64,000 nucleotides of DNA from positions 45,319,771 to 45,383,770 of the forward strand of contig NC_061869.1 of the NCBI RefSeq assembly GCF_907164915.1. The letters run 5' to 3'. The position numbers and the translations under genes were made by a program. This document shows, one piece after another, positions 22,909 to 49,933 of this stretch. The notes beneath the pieces are model-generated. The model made no database searches, was not told where the DNA came from, and worked only from the letters and a program-made list of their open reading frames with translations. The stretch's first letter is position 1. The number at the start of each line of letters is the position of its first letter. Origin of the DNA: Impatiens glandulifera. Lineage: Eukaryota > Streptophyta > Magnoliopsida > Ericales > Balsaminaceae.

Positions 22909-23310
22909 TTAGTTAAAAAAATTGAACTTATATTGTTAAAATGTGCTGCGTTCATCAAATTTAGTGTTGAATTAAAAAAAAAAAATTATTAGTCTAGTTG
23001 GTTTAAGGGTTGTATTTGTTTTGTTATGTTACAAGTTCGAAACATACATAAAACATTTTTAATTTTATTTATAACCGTTTAAAGTTTGGTTAAAGTGTGG
23101 TACTTGTTTTGTTAGGTTGCAAGTTTGAAACATACATATAATATTTTTAATTTTATTTTTAACCGTTTTAAGTTTATGGGCGGGTCAACCCACAAATCGA
23201 CTCAAATATTCATTTACTCTCCCATATATATTTAAATTAACCACAGCTCTCGACTTGACAATCTGTATCCTTTAAAAATGAAGTATCCTTAATTATATAT
23301 ATATATATAT
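22490..23310. repeat. tRNA-like/(TA)n repeat family, several tandem copies
   Basis: The order CTCTCACATATATATC, then CTCGACCCGACAATCCGGAT, then CTTTGAAAATTAAG, a (TA)n run, TAGCCTAATTGGTCAAAGTG, AGGTTGCAAGTTCGAAACAT, and TTTTAAGTTTATGG recurs at about 22490-22780 and 22785-23090. Partial copies lie at 23089-23205 and 23210-23310. TAGCCTAATTGG and GTTCGAAAC have the form and spacing of RNA polymerase III A and B boxes. The (TA)n run at 22861-22905 sits at the same point in each copy. A further copy is at 26262-26614. Confidence 0.6.
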
Positions 23311-26261
23311 ATATTATAAGAATAAGTTTTTTTCTATTCAAATGTAGAAAGCTAGACCAATAGTTGATCCACATATTAATAAATATTATTTAATATAAAA
23401 CAAATTTCATTTTTACTATAATATTAAAAGACTATGAAACTAAATATTTTTTTATTTAAGAAATTATTACCATCTCCAAACATTTTAAATAGAAAATGAA
23501 TATGTGATATTTGATTACTTAGATGTCTACCATTTGTCATCTTAAACTAATATATTGTCATTTCATCCGGGTAAATATACAGTAGTTAAAAATTTGGGCC
23601 TTCATGGGTTAAGTTAAAAAACAATTATTTTTAAATATTATTTTATTTATCTCACATTAATTATATTATTTTAATTAAAATATTGAAATTAATTTTTAAT
23701 TTTTTAAAATATTTATATATTTTATCATTAAATAATAAATTACTTTCTCCAAAATCAACAGAAATAATTTTTTAAAATAAACCAATATTTTTCTAAATAA
23801 TTAAACTACAATCCAACCCGCCTTTGTCCAGAAATTATAAGTCAATATTGAGACTTAAGAAAAAAAGAGTTTCAAAAATATTTGTTTAGTTTAGACCCAA
23901 TTCAATCTAGATCTGAATTCTTGTGATTTGGAAAGGATAATGTCTTCTCAATGATCATTAAATTCCAAACCCAAGTTGAATATAGTGGGACCTCCATGGG
24001 TCATGGGTGTGAATGGGATTGCAACTCATCTCTTTCGTCAAAGTAAACTGATGCAAACTCAACCACTAATAGTTATAAGATGAGTATAATATAATATATT
24101 TGTAAAATATTATTATAATATTATAAATTTGGATAATATCATTATTATATTATTTAATTTTTTATATTTTAATTATAATGTTTATTTCATAGACATAATT
24201 TATGTAACCATTAATAACAATTCAATACAATTAGGGACGGATCCAAAAATTTGTATTACGATGGGCTTAAATTATGTTATATTATGTTATTTAAATAAGT
24301 TCATATGTACCCAAATTTTAAAAAATAAAATTTATTAATAATAAAATATATATTAACATCCTTGTCTAAATCTTGTTCAATATATAGTGTCAAATAGTTC
24401 GGAAAAAAATATCTTCTATTTTATTGCGAGGTTACATTAATTGTTTATTGCTGAAAATACTTGCTCCGTACGATTTTAATGTTAAAAATAAATAAATATT
24501 TTATTAAATAGTTAGAGTGAAATAAAAAAAAATAATATTAACATTATAAATTAAAAATTTAATTAAACATAATAAAATAAAATCAGTAATAAACATAATA
24601 TACACAATTAAGAAGATAAATATTAGAGAAGAGAATTAGAAAAAAAAAATGAGATTCTATATATTTTGAATTAAAAAAATAATTATAAAAATTAAAATAA
24701 TTAAATAATTAAATAATAAAAATTTAATAAAATATTAAATTAATGGAATAAAATTTAAGATTTTCATCTAAACATGCAAATCAACCCAGATACAAATATT
24801 AGAATATTATGTGACTATATATAGTATAGTGTATATATTTTACAAATGAGTGTGAAGCAAGAATCTCGATATTTTTATATTATTTTATATATATTAAAAA
24901 AAATTATGGTAGTCCACCTAAGCCAATGTATACATAGTTCTCTAATACAATCTTTCTCTTTTTAGTTTAACATTAACTTCTTATTATTTGCGTTTTCGTT
25001 GTCTAATTGTCAAATTCTCCATGCTTATTGTAATTGCATCGTGAATTTGAGTGGAGATATTAGAGTATTATATAATATATTTATAAGATATTTTTAAAAT
25101 ATTATAAATTATGATAATATCAATATTATATTATTTAATTTCCTTGTATGTCAATTATAATGTTATATAATAGACATAATTTATGTAACCAAGAATAATA
25201 ATTTAGTATAATCTCTCTTTAATTTAATAAATGCATGTTTATATACTATGCAAATCCCTGAATCCTTTAAAAAAAAATTGAAAAAGTGAATGAATCTAAG
25301 AGCGGAGCTACGTTGCAGGCTTCGTTGGGCTACAACAGTGTAAATGTTTTATGATATTATTTATATATATGTAATTTATATACGAGGTGGTCCGGAGATC
25401 AACCTCTGGCCTCATCTTCTTTTTATTACAATTTTAAAGATTATATAAATATGTAAATAAAATTTATTTATATAAATTAAAATATAAAGAATTATATATA
25501 ATATAATGTAAATTATATAATAATATTATTTATTTTAAAACTACATTTATATAATAATTATATATTATTATTTATTTTAAACAATTATATAATAATTATA
25601 TATTATTATTTATTAATTTCAATATAATTAATAATACAAATTACTTAAAATAGTAAAATATAAAGGTTAAAATAATAATTTATATAAATATAATGGTAAA
25701 ATAGTTTTTTTTTATATTTTTTAATTTTAAATTATTTAAAAAAAAATTATAAAATATAACATCATATTAATAAATAAGTTAAAACAGTTATATTGATTTG
25801 TTTCGATATTTAAATAAATAATTTGATATATTATATATTCTTCTCATACGATTTCTCAAACGATTTATATGTATTAATATTTTATAATCGTAATCTCGAA
25901 TGTCTTATTTGATAATAATATATCTTTACCACAATTTTGTATTTTGTTTTTATTTATATTTTTTGTTTTTTCTTTTCTTACATTCTCACACAATTAAGTT
26001 AAAATCCATTAAATTAGACTTTTATATTTATTTTTATTTATATAGTTAATTTATTATTATTTAAAACTTAATTAATTTAATTTCTCACATTTTCTTAACA
26101 TATTTTTTTTTTAAATCGAATATTTTTATATTTTATTAAGTTTCATATATTTATTTTATTTTAGTAAGGATATTTTGGGAACAGTTTGATTAATATGTTC
26201 ACCTACAGGTATTAATATAACTAAAACGATCTTCGTGCGATTCATACGGATAAAAATATAT
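23311..26261. other. AT-rich intergenic DNA
   Basis: No coding was recognised. Short phrases like GGGACGGATCCAAAAATTTG (24234-24253) and GAGCGGAGCTACGTTGCAGG (25300-25319) resemble termini of hAT-type miniature elements, but no paired ends were found. Confidence 0.35.
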
Positions 26262-26524
26262 TATTATAACGTTCTGTACTAATCAAATTTGGTGTTCAAT
26301 CTAAAGTATAAAGTTTTATTAGCCTAATTAGTTAAAAAGATGTATTTGTTTTGTTAGGTTGCGAGTTCGAAACATACTTATAACATTTTTTATTTTATTT
26401 TTAACCATTTTAAGTTTATGGACGGGTCAACCCAGAATCCGACCTAAATATTATTTTACTCTCACATATCCAAATTAACCAAAACTCTCGACCCGACAAT
26501 CTGGACACTTTCAAAATTAAGTAT

Positions 26525-26614
<90 letters not shown>
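26262..26614. repeat. fifth copy of the tRNA-like repeat with a long (TA)n tract
   Basis: It contains TAGCCTAATTAGTTAAA, AGGTTGCGAGTTCGAAACAT, GGACGGGTCAACCC, CTCGACCCGACAATCTGGAC and AAAATTAAGTATCATTT, then an almost pure (AT)n tract at about 26529-26614. The order of blocks is that of the 22.5-23.3 kb copies but starts at a different point, as expected if the units were once tandem. Confidence 0.6.
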
Positions 26615-26617
<3 letters not shown>

Positions 26618-27894
26618 ACTTTTTCAGCTCTGTTCTGCGGATAAATAATGTTTTGTAAGCTTCTGGTTGCCGGCTCTTCATACCTTTCTGTTATCGTTTT
26701 CTAATTATTGAATTTTTTATTATTCAAATATTTTGTTATACATTAGATCCTTCTTTTTTTTTGTTTTTTCTCTTGGAATTTGGTTAACAGGCAAATACAT
26801 AATGTACAAATCTGCTAATTAAGGATTATTGATTAGTTTATGAGTGTTAATAAATAGAAATTGATTAACGAATAAATTAATAAAAACAAATATAAAAAAA
26901 AAATTGTACTATTTAGCAAAAATATTGAATAAACGAAAGAAAATAATAACGATAAATAATAACAATTAGACATATAAATACACCAATAATTAATGATTCA
27001 ACAAAATAAAATACTATCAACATTATTTAGTAAAACAAATAAGTTAAAAAATCTAAATGAAACTAATATTAAATGATTTATAAAGAGAATAATAAAACAA
27101 AAAAATGCAATGTTTACTATAAAAATTCATCAAATTTAATTAAAACTAGTTTTTGTTTTGTCAAAATAGAAAAAATTATCCAAATTAAAATTTTAAACAA
27201 TTAATTTTGAACTTAAGAGTTATTTATTTATTAATAATACATTTTATATGATGAATAATAGAGAATGAAATATAATTGTAAATGACAGTGAAATTATGTA
27301 ATTGATTAAAAAAAAGAGAAAATAGAGAAATGATTTAAAATGAAATCATTAAATTAAAATATAAAACATATTTAAAATAGTAATTAATTTGTAAGAACAT
27401 TAGTTTTGTAGTAGTTAATAGTAATTCAATGATAAAGGTAGGTACAATAATAAAAAAAAAGTTAAATATATTTTAATTAAATAGATAAATATGTATTTTA
27501 TATGTTATGGACAGATAATATTTTAAAATAATTATTATTTACAAATTAAATTAATATCTTAATATTATGAACTTGGGATCCACTGCTTCTAATTTACTCT
27601 ACTTTCCTCCTCCTTCACAAGGGAAAAGGGTAATATTGTAAATAATTTTTATTTATTTATTTATAATATTATTTATTTCTTTTTACAAGTGAAAAACATG
27701 GGAGCAAAATAAATTGGGAGCTAGCAAACAAAAATAACTTCAAATAAAGGGTGTAAAAAAAATATGTCACCGTCTTATTTGTCCACCAATTTCCTATTTA
27801 TTATATTTTGGTTACTGATTTACTTATTTCAGTTCCCACACACAATATGCACATAGTTACATATTCCTAGAAAGAGGAGAGAGAGAGATAAAGA
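26615..27894. other. upstream region of the carboxypeptidase gene
   Basis: AT-rich, with no coding. The 5' leader probably begins in the AG-rich stretch at 27868-27894 (AGAAAGAGGAGAGAGAGAGA). A TATTTATTATATTTTGG stretch near 27795 could serve as a TATA region, but this is only a guess. Confidence 0.3.
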
Positions 27895-41828
<13,934 letters not shown>

Positions 41829-42450
41829 ATGCCCTTAGTGGGTTTTAGTGTTTTACTATAAGTATTTTCAAGAAAATAGTGGCAAATGAAGAATTTTTGC
41901 CCTTAGATCAAATGTGACAGAAAATAAGTCTGCTTTGGAAATTATATACAATATGGCCCTCCAAAGCCAATGTTTTAATTAATGTATGTGAGGTTATATT
42001 TGTGTATGATTATATATAATCACATCAAATTTGAATTGGAATACACATTTATTACATAGATATCAATAAAACACTACAATAAAAAGTATTGTTCCATATA
42101 TAAAACATTAAAAACAATATCTGGTAATTAATTTAGCAACATTTACTAGGTAGAAAAGATGCCAATCCCATCCGGAGTATTCATTGATGTAAGCTAAACA
42201 GTAAATACTATTGATATTTGGATTAATATCTTAATTGAAATTTGTGAATTATAAATAATCAAATCAAATTAAATTTTAATTGGAATACACATTTTTTCAT
42301 AAATATAAATAAAACACTACAATAAAAAAAAGTGTTCTTACATATATAAAATATTAAGAACAATATCAAGTAATTAATTTAGCAACATTTACTAGGTAGA
42401 AAAATATCAATCCCATTCAAATTATTCATTATATTAAAGCTAATAGGATT
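41829..42450. repeat. 3' flank of the carboxypeptidase gene with a 0.25-kb tandem duplication
   Basis: Two copies of one block follow the gene, about 42032-42200 and 42276-42440. They share AAAACACTACAATAAAAA, AATTAATTTAGCAACATTTA and CTAGGTAGAAAA. The second copy contains the target site (42435-42450) of the large LINE that follows. The 3' untranslated region and poly(A) site are probably within the first 200 bases. Confidence 0.6.
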
Positions 42451-42559
42451 ATATTACCTACACTGGAATCTCCTAAAAAAAGAGAAGTACAATACTATTG
42501 TGAGCTGGTCTGTTGAAACTTTGAGAGAACTCTCTAAATGCCCCAAAACCAGAGTCTAC

Positions 42560-43453
42560 ATCATCAAGAACAATTCTAATTGGAATGTAGACTAGGTCTG
42601 GAAGAAAGCTGAAGAACAAAACAAAACTCAAGGGAAGGATCAAAAAATAGGGCAAAACCAGATTAACGAGCAGAATGAACAACAGAAACAGAATGTAGGG
42701 CAGATGAACAAAGGAGAAACAAAAACTGACAATCAAGTTCAAGAGAGGGGAAATATTTTCCTTGGAACATTTAAGCCAAAAATTGAAATTATCGGTTCCC
42801 TGTTTGAATTCAAACTACCGCAAGAAGTTGAGGAAAACTGCGTAAAGTCATGGAAGAATGTCATAGTGGGCAACTTCATCGGAAGAAACAATGTGTCATT
42901 TCTAGTAACCAAAAAAACCCTAATGGAACAATTGGGGGAAAATGGTATAGAAAAGGTAACATCAAACATTCATGACTTGTACTTTCTCAAATTTAAAGGA
43001 GGATCAGATCTCGAAAGTATTCTGATCAACGAGCACACATTTGTTGGAAAAAACTACATGAAACTCGAAAAATAGACAGAAGGTATGAACCTCTTCAGCA
43101 AGCTCAAAGAAACTTCACAAATCTGGTTCCAATTGCGCAACATCCCTCCCCACATGTATAACCCTGAAGCATTAAGTCACTTTGCGAGCCTATTGAGGAG
43201 TCCACTCTACATTGACCCAACTACAGAAAAAGGTGAGCATATGACTTATGCTAGGATGTGCATTGAGATACACCCGAGATCAAATCTTCCATACCAGATG
43301 ACGGTAACTGATAGAAAAGGTGAACCCACAATTATGAGAATCTCATATGAGTGGAGGTCGAATAGATGCTTTGACTGTAATACATTCGAACATGTCTGTT
43401 ACAAGTGCCCGAAAGTAATTGAAGAAGAAAGGAAAAAGAAGATCGAGAAATAG
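42560..43453 (+). pseudogene. LINE ORF1 (RNA-binding, DUF4283-like plus CCHC knuckle), broken
   Basis: A Gln/Asn-rich start (NEQNEQQKQNVGQMNKGETK) leads into a DUF4283-like region (SFLVTKKTLMEQLGENGIEK, then YFLKFKGGSDLESI). After an in-frame TAG at 43073-43075 come WFQLRNIPPHMYNPEALSHF and a CCHC knuckle-like CFDCNTFEHVCYKCP, in which the His position is shifted. The stop probably replaced a Trp codon because the frame is the same on both sides. ORF1 proteins coat the LINE RNA. Confidence 0.8.
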
Positions 43454-43989
43454 ACAAAGATAGAGACAAAAGAAACAGAAAGAAGAACAAGAAAGGTTGG
43501 AAAAGGAAAAGGTTGAGAATGAAAGTCAGAAAGAGGTTACTAAAGAATCAGTGTTGAGTAAATAGAAGGATCAAGATAAGTAAATAAATTCAGAACATGG
43601 TTTTAAAGAACATGGGAAGGAAGATAGAGTGGTAAGAGATTTAGAATCAAATGCTGAGAATTAAGAGGTAACACAGAAACTTGAACTGGAAGCAAGAATC
43701 AATACCGAAGAGGTTGTGGAAAGAGAAAGCGTTGGAGAAAGCAAGAAATGGGAAGTGGGTAAAGGAAATGGGAAAGATAAAGAAGAGACATCTGAATCAG
43801 TTGAAACTGTACAATCTCCAATTCAAAAGAAAGTTGACCATAGAAACACAAAAATCCCAAAACAGCAAAGTAAGCAAATTAAGGAAAATACAATTCCTTA
43901 TAGCCCTGCTATATGGGAAAACAAAAAGGAAGAAAAAGTAAAGGAAGGGAAAATAAAGCTGGAACATCTTCTTTTCATTAATGGACTTA

Positions 43990-46900
43990 ATAACATGGAA
44001 TATTAGAGGATTAAATGTCCCTATAAAAAGAAGAGAGGTTAAAAGAATAGCAGAAAGGAATGAAATCACAGTATTTGGAATTATTGAAACAAAAGTCAGA
44101 CAAAGTCAAATAGAGAATGTTGCTTAGGGTTGCTTCAAAGAAGAATGAGAATTTATTCATAACTCTGATGGGGTTAAAAGTAGAATCTGGATAGGATGGG
44201 ATAAAAGAAGGGTTGAAATCAAGAATTTTTTTGAAAGCAAACAAGTTATTTTGATAGAGGTTATCAATCTGGTGACAAGGGTAAAAATATTCTTTGCGGT
44301 AGTCTATGCAAGCAACTCTAGGACAGAGAGCAAGACACTTTGGAATAATTTGAGAAGAAGCATTGCGGACGACAAACCGTGGGTTATTATGGGAGATTTT
44401 AACGCTACAAGATTCAGAAATGAAAGAGAGCCTAGGACATACATAACACAAGACATGTAGGCTTTCAATGAATGCATTCGAGACATAAGCTGCATTGAAC
44501 CGTCTTCCTCGGGTAATCTAGTTTCATGGTCAACTACAAGTGGGGCGGACAACATGAGAAATAGAAGAATTGATAGAGGCGTAGTGAATGAAAAATGGGT
44601 GGAGTTTTACCCAAGAAGTCAAATCCAGGTTTTGCAACCAGGTATCTCTGATCACTGCCCTTTGAAATTCTTTTGGGAGAAGGAGAAAAAACAAAAAAGA
44701 CCCTTTAAGTTCTTCAACTTCTGGATGAAAGGTGAAGAATTTAATGAAATCCTTAATGAAACTTGGAATATCATAATTAATGGAACAAAGATGTTCAGAG
44801 TTTTGTGAGAAACTAAGATTACTGAAAGGGAAGTTGAATAAGTAAGACCGGAAAAAAATATAATGGGATTTCTAAAAGAGTAGAGGAAGCCAGAACAAAA
44901 CTGGAGGAAATACAAAGTAAGGCACTAAGAGCCCCAAATCTACCTTATAAAAGAGAAGAGAAAAAATAGGCTCTTACGCGATTCAGAGACCTCTGTTCTA
45001 AAGAGAAAAGTTTTGCTAAGCAAAAATCTAGAGAAAATTGGCTTTCATTAGGAGACAAAAATACTTCTTTCTTCTATAAAAAATGTTCATCAAGGAATTT
45101 CATAAATCAGGTCCTAAGGTTCACAAACTCAAATGAAGATGTTTTACAAGGACAAAAGGCAGTTCATGAGGAATCAATAAATTTCTATAAAGAGCTGATT
45201 GGAACAGAAACGAGCACAATAATAGAGGACAGTCAAAGATTGCTTCAACAGATTGTGCAAAGAAAAATCAATTAAGAAAGTGGTAACCAATTGATTAAAA
45301 GAGTCAGTATGGAAGAAGTCAGAAAAGCTGTGTTTTCGATGAAAGAGGATAAAAGCCCATGGCCAGATGGTTTCAACGCGAACTTCTTCAAAGAAAACTG
45401 GGAAATATTAGGTAAAGATGTAAGCGAAGGGGTTTTAGAATTCTTTCAAAATAGGAAAATGTTGAAGCAATGGAACGTCACAGTGTTGAATTTGATTCCA
45501 AAGAATTCAATTCCGAAAAAAATTCAGGACTTTCGTCCTATTTAATGCTGCAATGTTATTTACAAAATTATTTCGCAACATTTGAAAACAGTTATTGACA
45601 AGCTTGTAGGATTAAGGAAATTAACATTTATTCCTAAACACTCTATTTCCCATAACATCCTACTCATGCAGAGCTTATTGAATGGATATGGAAAGAAAAA
45701 CATATCGCCACGTGTGGCTTTCAAAATTGACATTAAAAAAGCTTTTGACTCGATCAGATGAGGATCAATCCACGAATTCCTCCTTGCTGTAGGTTTTCCA
45801 ATTATTTTCATTGATTGAATTATGCAATGTGTTTTCACTCCTCACTTTGTTGTGAGCGTGAATGATATTCATGGAGACTTTTTCAAGGGTGAAAGGGGAG
45901 TAAGGCAAGGAGACCATATATCTCCTTACCTATTCGTCTTAATAATGGAAATTCTTGACTGTATTTTAAAAACACTTTTGATAAGTCATCATTTCAAATT
46001 TCACCCGTACTGCAAAGAAGAAGCAATAACCCATATATGTTTTGCAGATGATATATTTTTTGTGGCTTATGTGGCTGTTGAATCTGTTAGTATGATCAAA
46101 GAAGCTCTAACAATCTTTTCGAGTATTACAGGTCTATACATCAATGAGGACAAAAGTCAGGCTTTCTTTGGAGGGGTTAATGAAGAAAGAAAATAAAACA
46201 TGTTCAATATTATGGGAATCAAGGAATGTGAACTATCAATGAAATACATTGGAGTACCCCTATCATCAAAACAACTCCGATACAATCACTTTAGACAACT
46301 GGTAGAAAAAGTTAGAAATTATGTTTTAGGTTGGGCTACAAAAAAGCTGTCTTATGCATGTAGAATCAAGCGCGTTAAAAGAGTCATCTTTAGAATTATT
46401 GTCTACTAGGCACAACAGATAGTCATCCCAAAGAAAGTAATGGCTGAACTCGATAGAATCATGTGAGACTGCATTTGGGGAACACAAGGCAGAAGAGGAA
46501 AAAAAGTCAAATGAGAGGATGTTTGCACTCCCATAGAAGAAGGCGGACTAGGAATAAAAAGTTGTGTTGAATGGAACAAATCCCTCACCATCAAGATCTT
46601 ATGGGAGTTGGAGCAAAAAGAGGACTCCCTATGGGTCAAATGAGTGCATACAATATTTATGAAAGAAGAGCAGAGTACATGGACACGAAGCATCAATGAA
46701 AGAATGACATGGTCATTGAAGAAAATCCTAAAAATAAGAAAATATGCCTTTCAAATGGTGAAAACCACAATTGGAAATGGAAGAGGGTTACTATTCTGGC
46801 ATGATCTTTGGCTGGATAATATTCCCATTATATTCAAAGAAGAAATGCAAGGAAACGGAGTTAGAAGAGAATACATCAAGTACTCATTTAAAGACGTCTA

Positions 46901-47248
46901 TGAAGGTAAATGTGATTCACTTTTGAGGCGTATTCCAGAAGGTGATAGAATCCTAAACCTAATGAGGCAGAAGCAACTCAATGAAAGTAATGATGGAATA
47001 TGCTGGAAAACAGAAATCAATGAGAAGTTTATTACAGGAAAGGCATGGGAAATGGTTAGAACAAGAGGACAGGAGGTAGATTTGCATAATGTGGTATGGT
47101 CTCTAAAGATTATTCCTCGTCACCAATTTATTCTCTAGATGGTGTACAGGAAAAGGTTGACAACAAAAGACAGAATTCGAAAATACATAAACATTCCTAA
47201 TATCAACGGTGTTCTATGTTCGAGAGTTGAGGAAAGCATAAACCATTT
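43990..47248 (+). pseudogene. LINE ORF2 5' part: endonuclease, reverse transcriptase, start of zf-RVT; broken
   Basis: An AP-type endonuclease begins near 43993 (TWNIRGLNVP). It continues with GDFNATRF near 44395 and SDHCPLKF near 44650. Reverse transcriptase blocks run from about 45290 (DKSPWPDGFNANFFKENW, then KIDIKKAFDS near 45730, GVRQGDHISPYL near 45900, CFADDIFF near 46040). The zinc-binding domain starts near 47140 and is cut by the other LINE at 47249. Many in-frame stops (for example near 44460, 45545, 46196 and 47138) make it a pseudogene. The catalytic ADD box is intact. Confidence 0.88.
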
Positions 47249-47325
47249 TTTTTGGGGGGAAAAACGACTTAGCGTCATTTCATTAAAAATTCCCAAAAAC
47301 GGGGAAAAAACCACAAGTTTAAGAG

Positions 47326-47351
47326 ATCATTCTAGACAGGCCTAGAATGAT
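47326..47351 (-). other. 3' UTR hairpin of the young LINE
   Basis: ATCATTCTAG and CTAGAATGAT form a perfect 10-bp stem. In the element's orientation the loop is GCCTGT. It lies between the stop codon and the poly(A) tail. Confidence 0.75.
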
Positions 47352-47404
47352 TTTGAAGTCGTAACATTCTGAATAAATGCTAAAAAGCTAAAAACGTAAA
47401 TGAA

Positions 47405-49472
47405 TTATTTGTTTACAATGTTTTCAATTCTAGTGAGTTTAAAAAACGGTAAATTCCAATTCCTGCAGATATTCCAGTTCTGCTCCGTGCTTGGAATTCT
47501 TCTCCATGTTCCCGCGAGGGCGCTGTAGTCCGATACAATATCTTTCCATAACTCGTCAATGCTCCTGCGGGTTCTGTCATATACTCTTGCATTCCGTTCT
47601 TGCCAAATGTTATACACCACTGCTCTAAAGCCACACTTGAACACGCTTGTTGCAAATCTATTTCCATTGGCTTTGAGTAGTGCTGCTTCTTTGATTTCAT
47701 TCCATTCGCTCGGGAAACTGGTCAGCTCCAGACTTTTATAGAATCTGTCCCAAAGCTCCGAAGCAATACAGCAGCTCCCGAATAGGTGATCTATGGTTTC
47801 TTCATTTCTTATGCATAGAAGACAGCTCGCGTCCGGGATGCTCATATACTTACTGATACGATCACGAGTGCTGAGTCTTTCCCAGAAGGCGAGCCATAGA
47901 ATGAACTGGTGTCGAGGGATAATCTTCGTTGACCATACAAGAGGAGCCCATTCTACTTTCTGCGCTTTTTCCCGGATTACCTCCCATATTTTCTTCAATA
48001 CCAACTTCCCATTGTCCTCAGCTTTCCATTCATGAATATCCGGTCTGTCGTGTAGTTGTATGTTACTTATATGATCAAGTATCCTCTTTCCTTCTAGAAT
48101 TCTTCTCAAGAGCAAGTTCCAATTCCCGTCTTTGATGTCTTTGATTTTCGCTTTTGCGCAGTCCCTTCTGATACGAGTATTTTGAAACTCATCTTTGTCG
48201 ATGATAGGCTGGTTTTCAAACCAAGGGTCATGCCAGAATAGAGTGCCTTTTCCGTCCCCTAGTCGGATGTCATAAAGATCTGCAATATCGCTTCTTAGTT
48301 TAAGAATCTTTTTCAGAGACCAGCTCATACCTTCGTGAATTTTGCAGGTCCAGATGCTGGTTTCGTGTTTCATAAACCTCGTATGCACCCATTTGATCCA
48401 TAGTGACTCCTGATTGTGCTCCAAAGCCCACAGATGCTTGAAGGTTAGAGCCTTGTTTAACTCGATACAGTTCTTCAAGTCGATGCCTCCCTCGTCCTTC
48501 GGTTTGCAGAGAGCGGTCCATTTGACTTTCTTTCCTCCTCTTCCACTACTACCCCAGATAAAGTTTCTCATCAGCGTGTCGAGTTCCTTCATTACCTTCT
48601 TCGGAATGACCATTTGCTGCGCCCAATAGCCAACTATGCCCATAACCACGGTTTTGATAAGTTCGATCCTCCCTGCATAAGAAAGTTTTTTTGCTGCCCA
48701 GCCAGATATCGTGTTTTTTACCTTTTCAATCAGCGGCTTGTAGTGTGAGATCTCGATCTTCTTCGCAGTTAACGTAATTCCTAAGTACCTTATGAGAAAG
48801 CTGCCTTCCTTGATGCCCATGATGTTGAAGATGTCCTGCTTTGTTTCGTCCTTCACGCCTCCATAAAATACCACACTTTTGCTTTCATTAATAGTTAAAC
48901 CTGTTACTTCAGAAAAGAACGTTAGTGCAGCCCTAATAGTTTTAATGGAATCAACGTCTGCGTGCGCTAGAATGAACAAATCGTCAGCAAAGCATAAATG
49001 TGTTACCTCCTCTACCTCACAGAATGGGTGAAAGATGTATGGACGATTCTTTCGGAACATCGCGAAGATGCTCTCAAAGATCGCCATGATAGCTACGAAA
49101 AGGTAAGAAGAGAGGGGGTCCCCTTGCCTTACCCCGTTTTTACCCTTGAAATAGCCTCTGTGGACTCCATTGACGCTAACAACAAAGCAGGATGATGAAA
49201 CGCATTGCATAATCCAATCGATAAAAATTATAGGAAAAGTAGAAACAACCAGAAAGTCTCGAATGGCTTCCCATCTAACAGAGTCGAAAGCTTTCTTGAT
49301 ATCTATTTTGAAAGCCACTCTCGGGGATATTTTCTTTTTCCCGTAGCCTTTTAATAGGCTCTGCATGAGAAGAATATTATGAGAGATTGTCCTACCGGGG
49401 ATGAATGCAGATTGATTAAGATTTATTATTTTTCCTATTACATTTTTAAAACGTTTAGAAATGATTTTTGAA
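47405..49472 (-). pseudogene. LINE ORF2 C-terminal two-thirds, open frame, 5'-truncated
   Basis: It is open for about 688 codons; the first internal Met is at 49366 (653 codons from there). Positions from that Met: KIDIKKAFDSV about 20-30, GVRQGDPLSSYLF about 78-90, the catalytic FADD about 126-129, a thumb segment KKLSYAGRIELIK about 235-247, and a zf-RVT zinc domain with SIPDASCLLCIRNEETIDHL. The last part ends in NLPFFKLTRIENIVNK. The endonuclease and ORF1 are absent through truncation, so it cannot move on its own. No stop or frameshift has arisen since insertion. Confidence 0.9.
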
Positions 49473-49483
49473 ATAAACCATTT

Positions 49484-49861
49484 ATTTGGGGAATGCTATT
49501 TTGTAATACAAATCTAGAGGATGTATGCTGCAAACATGAACATCATTAACTTTCTAGGAATATGGGAAGAAATACAAGAGTGGATGAAGAATAAAGCAAA
49601 AGGAAGATCCTTCTATATAAGTATGTTGAAATGCTACTTTGGAGCAATAATATCAATATCTGGAAAGAAAGAAATTCAAGAACTCACAGTGGAAGAAGTA
49701 GAACCGCTGAAAATATTTGGAGAGATATAACTTCAGATAAAAATGCACTCATTCAATCCTGGAGAAGAATCGAAAGAAATGAAGAGAATAGAAAGCTCTA
49801 CCAGATATGGGATATTTCGTTTGAGAAGGTCACAAGTAGAATAAAAGTAAAAACGATGTAG
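49484..49861 (+). pseudogene. LINE ORF2 C-terminal remainder, after the insertion
   Basis: It continues the ORF2 of the host LINE. After the duplicated CATTT the sequence reads GECYFV-like residues, then IWKERNSRTHSGRSRTAENI and SWRRIERNEENRKLY. This matches the C-terminus of the inserted LINE (WQERNARVYDRTRRSIDELW, TWRRIPSTEQNWN). A frame change lies around 49630-49730. Confidence 0.8.
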
Positions 49862-49914
49862 GCTCTAATTGATTATTATTATTGTTTATAATTTAATTAA
49901 TGTTTCATTGTCAA

Positions 49915-49933
49915 ATCTAGAAATTGTCTAGAT
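49915..49933 (+). other. 3' UTR hairpin of the old LINE
   Basis: ATCTAGA and TCTAGAT form a perfect 7-bp stem around the loop AATTG, at the same position relative to the shared tail TTTAATGAAATGGCACTAAG. Confidence 0.65.

Larger units (their letters stand above)
47249..49472 (-). mobile_element. young 5'-truncated LINE inserted into the older LINE
   Basis: It lies on the minus strand between copies of ATAAACCATTT (47238-47248 and 49473-49483), sequence that belongs to the older LINE's ORF2. Its 3' end at 47249 carries the poly(A) tail (T run at 47244-47253 on the plus strand), and its 5' end at 49472 is inside the reverse transcriptase. The reading frame is fully open from the truncation point to the stop at 47405, unlike the host LINE, so it is the younger of the two. 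Confidence 0.92.
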
